Under the pieces are notes generated by a model that saw only the letters and a program-made list of their open reading frames with translations, made no database searches and had not been told where the DNA came from. The position numbers and the translations under genes were made by a program. Source: Pseudomonas sp. Tri1 (lineage in GTDB: Bacteria > Pseudomonadota > Gammaproteobacteria > Pseudomonadales > Pseudomonadaceae). From it: DNA of 64,000 nucleotides. This document shows positions 1 through 7,520 of the stretch, in pieces; the stretch's first letter is position 1; every line of letters starts with the position of its first letter. The stretch is from the NCBI RefSeq assembly GCF_017968885.1, contig NZ_CP072913.1, positions 4,138,001-4,202,000 of the forward strand, read 5' to 3'.

Positions 1-95
1 AAATGCTCGAACATTGTGCCGAAACGCTCGCACCGCTACAGAGCAGCAACGAATGGCCAGCACAGGCAGGCTTTATTCCGCGCTCGTTCGGCTAA
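1..95 (+). CDS. Possible C-terminal end of a gene entering from the left
   Basis: The third forward frame is open from the window edge to a TAA at 93-95 and ends in residues ...GFIPRSFG. It would meet the EamA transporter gene tail to tail with a 4-base overlap, which is a common arrangement here. Only about 30 residues are visible and no domain can be recognised. The open frame could also be chance in GC-rich DNA. Confidence 0.3.
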   Translation, partial: MLEHCAETLAPLQSSNEWPAQAGFIPRSFG

Positions 96-1021
96 CCCTG
101 GCGCATTACGACCCATCGCCCCCAGCGCTGGCGAAACCACCCGTAGCCACTGACCAAGGCGATACCGCCCAGCACCAGCGTCGCACCCACGATGAAATTC
201 GGCTCCAGCGGTTCGTCCAGCAGCCAGACGCCAAAGCCAATGCCGAACAACGGCGTCATGAACGACAGCACCCCCAGTTGCGAAGCGAGGTAGCGGCGCA
301 GCAGGGAGAACCAGATCAGGAAACTGGCGAACGACACCAGCAACACCTGGAACGTCAGGCTGGCCAGCAGTTGTGGCGTGAGGTTGATCGTCGTTTGCCC
401 CAGAGCTGCCGACATGCCGATCAGCAGAACACCGGCGCCGATCAATTGATACAGCAGCGTCTGGCTGGCAGGCAGATTCGTCAACCGCGAACAACGCACC
501 GTCACCGTGGTTGCGCCCCACAGCGCACCGGCCAGCAAGCCCATGCCGTCACCGAGCAATGAGCTGCTGCTCGCCGCACCCGCCCCTCCACTGAAGGCAA
601 CCACGATCCCAGCGAATGCAACGGCAATGCCTAGCCATTGCGCCGCCTTGAGGCGTTCGCTCGGCAGTTTCCAGTGCAAGCCGAGGGCGGCGAACATGGG
701 CGCGGTGTACAGGAAAATCACCATGTGCGAAGCCGTCGTATGCCGCAGGCCTTCGCCCACCATCACGAATTCCAAGGCAAACAACAATCCCACCAGCAAG
801 CCCGGACGCCAGCTGCCATCGGTCAGAGACAGGCGTTCACCGCGCAGCAGCACCAACAGCCAGACCAGTACCGCAGCGATGGCCGAGCGCACGCCCAGTT
901 GCAGCATCGGCGTCATGTCGGCGGCGCTGGCCTTGATCGCGACTTGCTGGAAACCCCAGATGGCACAGAGGCCGGTCATCAGGGCGCAGACCTGGCCATC
1001 CAGGGCTCGGCGGGTGGTCAT
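92..1021 (-). CDS. EamA/DMT-family inner-membrane transporter
   Basis: A 309-residue hydrophobic protein with about ten membrane segments arranged as two EamA repeats (roughly residues 8-140 and 150-290), the layout of drug/metabolite exporters such as RhtA and YdcZ-like carriers. The ATG at 1021 is chosen over an upstream in-frame codon because an AAGGA ribosome-binding site lies about 7 bases before it and the first membrane helix starts soon after. It is divergent from an AraC regulator across 112 bases, so that regulator probably controls it. The substrate cannot be read from the sequence; amino acids or their analogues are typical for the family. Confidence 0.85.
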   Translation of the reverse strand: MTTRRALDGQVCALMTGLCAIWGFQQVAIKASAADMTPMLQLGVRSAIAAVLVWLLVLLRGERLSLTDGSWRPGLLVGLLFALEFVMVGEGLRHTTASHMVIFLYTAPMFAALGLHWKLPSERLKAAQWLGIAVAFAGIVVAFSGGAGAASSSSLLGDGMGLLAGALWGATTVTVRCSRLTNLPASQTLLYQLIGAGVLLIGMSAALGQTTINLTPQLLASLTFQVLLVSFASFLIWFSLLRRYLASQLGVLSFMTPLFGIGFGVWLLDEPLEPNFIVGATLVLGGIALVSGYGWFRQRWGRWVVMRQG

Positions 1022-1133
1022 GGGAAAGGTCCTTGAGGGCAGAAAACAGATGAAAGAATTGTCTGCCTGACACCTTTGCTGGATATAGTGATTACCCGAC
1101 AAGCCATCCCGGTAATCCGCCATTGCGCTCGCC

Positions 1134-1928
1134 ATGCATCCTCCAGCCCAACATCTGAAGATTCCTCCGTTCGAAGTGGCCCTGCCCTCGCCGATCTACT
1201 TTCGCAGCGCCTGCATGCCGGCCCACGCCACTTACCCTCGGCACCGGCATGCCTGGGGGGAGTTCGTCTACTCCTACAGTGGCGTGATGGAAATCGAGAT
1301 CGCGCAGCACCATTATCTGGCACCGCCGCAATACGGCATCTGGTTGCCGCCGGACATGGAGCACGTTGGGTTCAATCGGCATGAGGCCTGCCATTGTTCG
1401 CTGTACCTGGCCGCCGAACTGTGCGCTGCGCTGCCCGCCGTCCCCTGTGCGCTGACCTTGAGCCCGCTGATCCGCGCGCTTCTGGAGGAGCTGCGCAGCG
1501 ACCCACCAAGCCAGCCACAGACGCCCGAACAGCAACGTTTGTTGCAGGTGCTGGTGGACAAGCTGATCCAGGCGCCCCACGTCGGCAGCTACCTGCCCTC
1601 CTCGGATGATCCCCTGCTGGGCCCCGTGCTGCGGGCCTTGGAGGCGAACCCCAGCGACCCGCGCTCATTGCCGCAACTGGCCCGCGCCGCCAACACCACC
1701 GAACGCACGCTGATGCGCCGGGCACAGCGGGACCTGGGCATGTCACTGGTGGAATGGCGCCAGCGCCTGAAAGTCATCGAAGCCCTGGCCCTGCTCGAAC
1801 GTGGCCAGAGCGTGGAAACCATCGGCCTGGACCTGGGCTACAGCAGCGCCTCGGCGTTCATCAGCATGTTTCGCAAAATGATGGGCACCACACCAGATGA
1901 GTATCGGCGCCGGCATATGGCTGGATGA
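1134..1928 (+). CDS. AraC-family transcriptional regulator with N-terminal cupin
   Basis: 264 residues. The N-terminal half (about 15-120) has the His-rich small beta-barrel pattern of AraC ligand-binding cupins (RHRHAWGEF). The C-terminal 100 residues carry two helix-turn-helix units, with the typical second-unit signature ETIGLDLGYSSASAFISMFR and the family end TTPDEYRRR. It is transcribed away from the EamA transporter at 92-1021, a pairing often seen for an exporter and its activator. The inducer is unknown. A REP pair follows immediately downstream. Confidence 0.87.
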   Translation: MHPPAQHLKIPPFEVALPSPIYFRSACMPAHATYPRHRHAWGEFVYSYSGVMEIEIAQHHYLAPPQYGIWLPPDMEHVGFNRHEACHCSLYLAAELCAALPAVPCALTLSPLIRALLEELRSDPPSQPQTPEQQRLLQVLVDKLIQAPHVGSYLPSSDDPLLGPVLRALEANPSDPRSLPQLARAANTTERTLMRRAQRDLGMSLVEWRQRLKVIEALALLERGQSVETIGLDLGYSSASAFISMFRKMMGTTPDEYRRRHMAG

Positions 1929-1987
1929 CGCGGGGAGCTCGCGATGCGGTGTGCCAGCTTGCATCAGTATTGAATGTGCCGCAGTCA

Positions 1988-2078
1988 TCGCGAGCAAGCT
2001 CGCTCCCACGGGTGGTTTTGGGTGTGCATGAGTTTTGTGTTTACAGCAGGCCCACTGTGGGAGCGAGCTTGCTCGCGA
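1988..2078. repeat. REP pair in outward arrangement
   Basis: Two 22-base palindromic REP units: the reverse-orientation unit at 1988-2009 and the forward unit at 2057-2078. The order reverse-then-forward is opposite to most other pairs in this window. The second unit overlaps the 3' end of the ArsR-like gene (stop at 2041-2043). Confidence 0.9.
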
Positions 2079-2796
2079 AGGCGCCGGTAGAGGCGGCATC
2101 CATTTCGGCATTAACGCCAAACCGCCCCGCCATCTCCCGGCGGCCACTGGCCGTCCCCCCTAACGCCCGGCTATCCAGATCCTGGATCACCCAATTGCGC
2201 TTGATCGCCACTTGCAGCAATGCCGCCCCCAAGGCACCGCCCAGGTGCGGACGGCGCATGCTCCAGTCCAGGCAGGGACAGGCGAATCGGCGTCGTTGGG
2301 TGGCGAGGACCTGAACATCGACGCCCAATCCCTCGAACAACCGCTCTCCCGATTCACTCAGCCGATACCCCGGTCCTTGCACCTCCACCAACCACCCGGC
2401 CTCGATCATCCGATCATACAGGCGCACCGCCAGGGTGCCGGCCATATGGTCGTAGCAGGTGCGGGCGAACTGCAGGCGATCCGGGGTGCGCGGCGTAAAG
2501 GTCGGCGCGGCGCTCTGGCCGATTACCATCAGCGCTTCGAGGGCCTGGGCCACGCGCTTGTCCGCCAGGCTGTAGTAACGATGACGACCCTGCACGTGCA
2601 ACCGCACCAAGACCAATTCCTTAAGCTTCGCCAAGTGGGCGCTGGCGGTCGAGGCGCTGACCTCGGCGATGCTCGCCAATTCGGTGCTGGTGCGGGCGTG
2701 GCCGTCCATCAACGCGCACAGCATTCGGGTGCGCGCCGGTTCAGCAATGGCCGCGGCCACTTGGGACACACCCAGGTCATGATGTTCTGCGTCCAT
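2041..2796 (-). CDS. ArsR-type winged-helix regulator
   Basis: 251 residues. Residues about 10-95 form an ArsR/SmtB-like winged helix (recognition segment SASTASAHLAKLKELVLV, then the wing RLHVQGRHRYYSL). The rest is a longer C-terminal region than in metal-sensing ArsR proteins, and no metal-binding CxC motif is seen, so an organic ligand is more likely. It is divergent from the cytochrome P450 gene across 82 bases and probably regulates it. The last dozen residues (ASKLAPTVGLL) are translated REP sequence: the natural stop has evidently been replaced by one beyond a REP unit. Confidence 0.83.
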   Translation of the reverse strand: MDAEHHDLGVSQVAAAIAEPARTRMLCALMDGHARTSTELASIAEVSASTASAHLAKLKELVLVRLHVQGRHRYYSLADKRVAQALEALMVIGQSAAPTFTPRTPDRLQFARTCYDHMAGTLAVRLYDRMIEAGWLVEVQGPGYRLSESGERLFEGLGVDVQVLATQRRRFACPCLDWSMRRPHLGGALGAALLQVAIKRNWVIQDLDSRALGGTASGRREMAGRFGVNAEMDAASTGAFASKLAPTVGLL

Positions 2797-2878
2797 ATTT
2801 CGCTCCCTGACGAATCAAGCCATGCATCGACTGAAGATAGTAGCAACACTTTCTCCGTCACGAACAAGGCAGCGCTTC

Positions 2879-4015
2879 ATGGACCCGATCATCGCCGCGA
2901 CTCACACCGATCCCTACTCCTACTACGCCAGCCTGCGGGCCGCAGGCGGGCTGACCTTCGATCCACGATTGAACCTGTGGATCGCCAGCAGCGCCGAGGC
3001 CGTGTGCGCGGTGCTGCGTCACCCCGCATGCGTTGTGCGTCCGGCCCACGAGCCCGTGCCAAAGGCCATTGCCGAAGGGCCCGCCGGTCGGGTGTTCGGG
3101 CGCCTGATGCGCATGAACGAAGGTGAACCGCAGCGTTGCCCGAAAGCAGCGATTGCGCCGGGGTTGCAGGCGATCGATCGGCAGCAGGTCGAAGCGCTGG
3201 TCAAGGCGCGTTTTCTCAAGGACGGCGCCGAAGGCCTGCACCAGGCTCAGTTCATCGGACCGACCAGCGTGGTGGCGGCGTTGCTGGGTTTCAACCCGGC
3301 GGACAGTCGCCTGATCAGCGAACTGACGGGGGATTTCGTCGCTTGCCTGTCGCCTCTGAGTGATGCGACGCAACTGGACGCGGCGCACCGGGCCACCGAA
3401 CAACTGCTGACGTTTTTCCGCGAGCGGATCGAGGCACAGGACAACCCCCTGTTGGCACGCATTGGCCAGGGGTTCGCAGATGCCGATACGAACAGCCTGA
3501 TCGCCAACCTGATCGGCCTGCTCTCGCAAACCTATGAAGCCACGGCCGGCCTGATTGGCAATGCGTTGCTGGCACTGATCCGCGATCCGGCGCTGCCGCA
3601 CACGCTCAGGGCCGACCCCACACAGATCTCCCCGTTGCTGGTCGAAGTCCAGCGCTTGGACCCTTCGGTGCAAAACACTCGCCGCTTCGTCATCGCCCCC
3701 TGCGAAATCCTCGGTGCCATGCTGAACCCTGGGGATGCGGTCCTGGTACTGCTAGCGTCGGCCAACCGCGATCCGCAGCTCAACCCGCAACCGGACGTCC
3801 TGCTGCTCGAACGCCCGAACCGCCGCAGTTTCAGCTTCGGCACCGGGCACCATGAGTGCCCCGGCCAAGCTTTGGCCCTGGGCATTGCCCACGCCACACT
3901 GGATATCTTGGTCGAGCGAGCACCGCGACTGGACCGGTTGGCGTGGCGCTACCGCCCCTCCATCAACGCACGCATCCCGCTGTTCAGCGACCGGCCAGTG
4001 GCGAAAGCGCGGTGA
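2879..4015 (+). CDS. Cytochrome P450
   Basis: 378 residues, soluble bacterial type without a membrane anchor. The haem-ligand loop FSFGTGHHECPGQ places the thiolate at Cys327, and the K-helix ExxR is Glu256-Arg259. The I-helix segment reads LLSQTYEAT (residues 214-222): the acid is Glu220, but the position of the usual catalytic threonine is Ala221, with Thr next to it. The ATG at 2879 has AAGGC 8 bases upstream and fits the family N-terminus (MDPI...DPY..Y..LR) better than the ATG at 2822. No ferredoxin or ferredoxin-reductase gene is adjacent. The divergent ArsR-like gene probably controls it. Substrate unknown. Confidence 0.88.
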   Translation: MDPIIAATHTDPYSYYASLRAAGGLTFDPRLNLWIASSAEAVCAVLRHPACVVRPAHEPVPKAIAEGPAGRVFGRLMRMNEGEPQRCPKAAIAPGLQAIDRQQVEALVKARFLKDGAEGLHQAQFIGPTSVVAALLGFNPADSRLISELTGDFVACLSPLSDATQLDAAHRATEQLLTFFRERIEAQDNPLLARIGQGFADADTNSLIANLIGLLSQTYEATAGLIGNALLALIRDPALPHTLRADPTQISPLLVEVQRLDPSVQNTRRFVIAPCEILGAMLNPGDAVLVLLASANRDPQLNPQPDVLLLERPNRRSFSFGTGHHECPGQALALGIAHATLDILVERAPRLDRLAWRYRPSINARIPLFSDRPVAKAR

Positions 4016-4027
4016 CCAACTCCAGCA

Positions 4028-4369
4028 TCAATCGTCCCGGGTCAGGACTTCCAGCAGCTCGATTTCAAAGATGAGATTGGCGTTGGGCTTGATGTGGGCA
4101 CCCATTGATCGCTCACCGTAGGCCAGGTGCGCCGGGACCAGCAGTTTGCGCTTGCCACCGACTTTCATGCCCATCAGGCCCAGGTCCCAGCCCTTGATGA
4201 CACGGCCGGTGCCGATCACGCACTGGAAAGGTTTGCCGCGACTGTAGGACGAATCGAATTCGGTGCCGTCTTCGAGCGTACCGCGATATTGAGTGGTAAT
4301 CAGCGCACCTTTGACTACGCTTTTGCCGTCGCCCTGTTCCAGGTCGATGATTTGCAGCTCTTCGTTCAT
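4028..4369 (-). CDS. FKBP-type peptidyl-prolyl cis-trans isomerase
   Basis: 113 residues, a single FKBP domain covering the whole protein. Typical family elements are present: YRGTLEDGTEFDSSYSRGKPF, VIKGWDLGLMGMKVGGKR and the LAYGERSMG...I.PNANLIFEIELL core. There is no signal peptide, so it acts in the cytoplasm on X-Pro bonds. The ATG at 4369 is preferred over an in-frame TTG at 4387. It lies tail to tail with the P450 gene, 12 bases apart. Confidence 0.93.
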   Translation of the reverse strand: MNEELQIIDLEQGDGKSVVKGALITTQYRGTLEDGTEFDSSYSRGKPFQCVIGTGRVIKGWDLGLMGMKVGGKRKLLVPAHLAYGERSMGAHIKPNANLIFEIELLEVLTRDD

Positions 4370-4558
4370 GGGGTAGTTCCGTGTCAATCAAGGCGCGGTT
4401 TTTCGCAGAATTTGCCGCCGCTGGCAATCTTTTGTGCGGTTCTCTGTTCATGCCCCGTTGTGACCCACCGCCGCGTTGTATTACATGCAGGAGGGAACCG
4501 CGGCGGTAGCTTCGGTTCACATGGATATCGACCCTGCCTTTCAGATAAGGATGTTCTG

Positions 4559-5620
4559 ATGATCGACTCTCGCCCGCACCACGGTTTCATCCCTCCCTAT
4601 ATCCTCAATCGAATCATCGCCCACGGCTCCGAACAGCAACGCTCCAAGGCCCTTGGTACCCTGACCCACGTGCGCAGCCTGCGACACAACCCCGGCCCGC
4701 CCGGTAACCTTCCCGCCGCGGCGAAACTGGCCAAGCCAGGCAAGGCCGGGCAACCACGACGCAGCGTGCATGACGCACAAAACAACATGGAACTACCCGG
4801 CCAGCCGATACGCCTGGAAGGCCAACCGGCCAGCGGCGACCCGGCCGTGGACGAGGCCTACGATGCCCTGGGCGCCACCTACGATTTTTTCTGGAAGGTC
4901 CTGGGGCGCGACTCCATCGACAACAAAGGCTTCGCCCTGGTGGGCAGCGTGCATTATGGCCAGGGCTACGAAAACGCGTTCTGGAACGGCGCGCAGATGG
5001 TGTTCGGCGACGGTGACGGCGAAATCTTCCAGCGCTTCACCCGCTCCCTGGACGTCGTGGCCCATGAACTGGCCCATGGCGTCACCGAAAGCGAAGCCGG
5101 GTTGATCTATGCCAACCAGTCCGGGGCCTTGAACGAGTCCATCTCCGATGTATTCGGCGTGCTGGTCAAACAGTTCGTACTCGAACAGACCGCCGACCAG
5201 GCGGACTGGCTGATTGGCGCCGACCTGCTCACCGACAAGATCAACGGTGACGGCCTGCGCAGCATGTCCAACCCTGGCACCGCCTACAATGACCCGATGC
5301 TGGGCAAGGACCCACAACCGGCGCACATGCGCGAATTCGTCATTACTCGCGAAGACAACGGCGGCGTGCACATCAATTCCGGCATTCCCAACCGCGCCTT
5401 TTATCTGGTGGCCACCGCGCTGGGCGGATTTGCCTGGGAAAAGGCTGGCCGGATCTGGTATGACACCTTGTGCGACCGAAAACTGGCCAACGATGCGTCC
5501 TTCAGCGCTTTCGCCCGCCTGACCGTCGAGCATGCCCGCCAGCTTTTCGGCCAACGGGAGGTGCAAGCGGTGCAGGACGGCTGGGCTCAGGTCGGCGTCG
5601 ACCTGACAGAGGAAAGCTGA
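4559..5620 (+). CDS. M4-family metalloprotease, protealysin type
   Basis: 353 residues. The zinc site is HELAH with the downstream NESISD glutamate, the signature of thermolysin-family peptidases. The protein has no signal peptide and a short propeptide beginning near HGFIPPYILNRI, which is how protealysins differ from secreted thermolysins with long propeptides. The ATG at 4559 is chosen because homologous N-termini start just before this proline-rich segment. The stop overlaps the start of the next gene by one base (TGATG), so the two are translationally coupled. In Serratia this gene pair encodes protealysin and its inhibitor. Confidence 0.9.
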   Translation: MIDSRPHHGFIPPYILNRIIAHGSEQQRSKALGTLTHVRSLRHNPGPPGNLPAAAKLAKPGKAGQPRRSVHDAQNNMELPGQPIRLEGQPASGDPAVDEAYDALGATYDFFWKVLGRDSIDNKGFALVGSVHYGQGYENAFWNGAQMVFGDGDGEIFQRFTRSLDVVAHELAHGVTESEAGLIYANQSGALNESISDVFGVLVKQFVLEQTADQADWLIGADLLTDKINGDGLRSMSNPGTAYNDPMLGKDPQPAHMREFVITREDNGGVHINSGIPNRAFYLVATALGGFAWEKAGRIWYDTLCDRKLANDASFSAFARLTVEHARQLFGQREVQAVQDGWAQVGVDLTEES

Positions 5621-5943
5621 TGAAAACCCTTCCGACTCTCGACGATAAGGCGGTGGTCAAGCTATCACGCCAGGGCGGTGTGGCGGCCATCCAGGCCTTG
5701 ACCCGCCCCCGGGAAATCGAGTTCGCCCAGTGCGACCTCGACCAGCGCACGCGCATCTGCTCGCTGCTCGAAGGTTGTCTGCCACTGACTTCGTCCACGC
5801 CTGGCCGGGGCGACCAACGTTTTTTCCAGATCGAGGTGCGTTATCGCACCAACGACCAGGATGACGAAATGGTGTTGCAGGTGCCTGAGGACCAGGCACC
5901 TGGCGAACTGGTTCGCCTGTGGGACAAGGGCGAAGTGACCTGA
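5620..5943 (+). CDS. Emfourin-type inhibitor of the M4 protease
   Basis: 107 residues, acidic, no signal peptide. The start codon overlaps the protease stop (ATGA), so it is the second gene of a two-gene operon. Length, position and the C-terminal pattern FFQIEVRYR....DEMVLQVPEDQAPGELVRLW fit emfourin, the small protein inhibitor encoded with protealysin. The likely role is to hold the intracellular protease inactive. Assignment rests on synteny and general resemblance; I cannot align it here. It ends 4 bases before the convergent RcnB-like gene. Confidence 0.75.
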   Translation: MKTLPTLDDKAVVKLSRQGGVAAIQALTRPREIEFAQCDLDQRTRICSLLEGCLPLTSSTPGRGDQRFFQIEVRYRTNDQDDEMVLQVPEDQAPGELVRLWDKGEVT

Positions 5944-5947
5944 GGAC

Positions 5948-6256
5948 TTAACGTGTGGCCGGAACAATCTTGACGATTGCGCCGGACACGGTTTCGATCA
6001 GCAAGTACTTGTCGTCGATATGCACCCATTGCTGTTCTTGTGTCGGCTGTTCGAGTTTCTTCTGTTTCCAGTCTTTCATGGCCCTGTCCGCACGCTGGTA
6101 GTCCGCCGGTACTCGGTCGTTTTCCACCAGCCGGCGGCCATTGCTCGGCGAATGCTCCAGGGCGTCTCCAGTCTTCTCGACCGCTTGCGCAACAGGCCCA
6201 AAGGCTCCGAGGCCGGCGATCAGGACCAGGCTGGCGATCAGGGTTGGTTTGCGCAT
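5948..6256 (-). CDS. RcnB-family small periplasmic protein
   Basis: 102 residues with a signal peptide (charged MRKP, hydrophobic stretch, cleavage after PVAQA). The C-terminal half has the RcnB-type pattern: a charged Y-R...W..K segment followed by WVHIDDKYLLIETVSGAIVKIV. RcnB in E. coli is a periplasmic protein affecting nickel/cobalt efflux, but many short homologues have no known function and no metal transporter lies nearby. It is convergent with the emfourin-type gene. Confidence 0.75.
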   Translation of the reverse strand: MRKPTLIASLVLIAGLGAFGPVAQAVEKTGDALEHSPSNGRRLVENDRVPADYQRADRAMKDWKQKKLEQPTQEQQWVHIDDKYLLIETVSGAIVKIVPATR

Positions 6257-6413
6257 AGAAAAAACTCCAGTTATTCAAGGGACTGAATCTGGGACTTCGC
6301 CGGCGGCGAATCATTCCCTTTACTGCTGCGACTGGAAGCTGAGAGCCTCGCCACAGGTCGTGCATGGCATAGTGACAGGCCTGAAACTACAACACCCGCC
6401 GGACGGACCCACC

Positions 6414-7514
6414 ATGAGCACCACCGCCTCTTCCCCTGCCCTCAAGGAAATCTTCAACAGCGCCCGTCTGGAGCACATCGCCAGCGAAATGCTCGTGGTG
6501 TATCCGGCATTCGACGCCAAGGCCTTCTTGCACATGGCCAACGAGGGGCTGGCCGAGTTGTCGGTGATGCAGCGCATGGCACGGGTCAGTGAATGCCTGC
6601 ATGCCGTGCTACCCCTGGATTACGAAGCGTCTCTGGAGCTGCTGCGTGATCTGGCGCCGCGCCTCAACAGCATGTTCGTCAGCATGTTCCTGCCGCACTA
6701 TGTGGCGTCTTACGGCCGGCACGCCTTCGACCTTTCCATGGACGCGCTCAAGTACTTCACCCGGTTCGGCTCGTCGGAGTTCGCGGTGCGGCACTTCCTG
6801 CGCGACGACCTGGCGCGCACCCTCAAGGTCATGCACGACTGGGCACTGGATACCAACGAGCACGTACGGCGCCTGGCCAGCGAAGGCAGTCGGCCGCGCT
6901 TGCCGTGGTCGTTCCACCTCGAGCCGATCCAGGCCAACCCCGACCTGGCGGCCGCGATCCTCGACGCCCTCAAGACCGACGACAGCCTCTATGTGCGCAA
7001 GTCCGTGGCCAACCACCTCAACGACGTCACCAAGCAGCATCCGGACTGGGTGCTGAACCAGATCGAAAGCTGGCCACTGCAAAACCGCCACACCGCATGG
7101 ATAGCCCGGCATGCCCTGCGCAGCCTGATCAAACAAGGCCATCCCCGGGCGCTGGCAGTCATCGGTGTGGGTGGTAAGGCCCAGGTCGAAATCCTGGACC
7201 TGAAGGTGACGCCAGCGGTCATTCGCCTGGGCGAACAGATCAGCCTGTCCTTCAAGGTGCAATCGACCCTCGGGCAGAGCCAGCGCCTGGTGATCGATTA
7301 CGCGATCGATTACGTGAAAGCCTCGGGCGGCACCTCGGCCAAGGTCTTCAAGCTCCAGACCTTCGACCTGCCTGCCCACGGGTGCGCCAGCCTCAGCCGT
7401 TCACAACACATTCGCGAGCTGACCACTCGCCGGCACTATGCAGGCCGGCATGTGGTGCATTTGCTGGTCAATGGCGAGCGACTGGGCAGCACAGCGTTCG
7501 ACATCGCGCCTTGA
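6414..7514 (+). CDS. alkC: AlkC-type DNA alkylation-repair glycosylase with Ig-like domain
   Basis: 366 residues. The N-terminal ~255 residues are all-helical HEAT-like repeats of the DNA alkylation-repair family, including the EGSRPRLPW segment near residues 157-166. The C-terminal ~105 residues (VEILDLKVTPAVIRLGEQISLSFKVQ onward) are beta-rich, with the pattern of an Ig-like domain. Pseudomonas AlkC enzymes with this layout excise N3- and N7-alkylated purines without flipping the base. The ATG at 6414 is the first in a plausible context. It is divergent from the RcnB-like gene and not linked to the ada block at 40.7-43.3 kb. Confidence 0.83.
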   Translation: MSTTASSPALKEIFNSARLEHIASEMLVVYPAFDAKAFLHMANEGLAELSVMQRMARVSECLHAVLPLDYEASLELLRDLAPRLNSMFVSMFLPHYVASYGRHAFDLSMDALKYFTRFGSSEFAVRHFLRDDLARTLKVMHDWALDTNEHVRRLASEGSRPRLPWSFHLEPIQANPDLAAAILDALKTDDSLYVRKSVANHLNDVTKQHPDWVLNQIESWPLQNRHTAWIARHALRSLIKQGHPRALAVIGVGGKAQVEILDLKVTPAVIRLGEQISLSFKVQSTLGQSQRLVIDYAIDYVKASGGTSAKVFKLQTFDLPAHGCASLSRSQHIRELTTRRHYAGRHVVHLLVNGERLGSTAFDIAP

Positions 7515-7520
7515 AGCCGC

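Noticed and set aside
2822..2878. Earlier ATG for the cytochrome P450
   Set aside because: Adds 19 residues without family resemblance and lacks a ribosome-binding site; the ATG at 2879 fits the P450 N-terminus.
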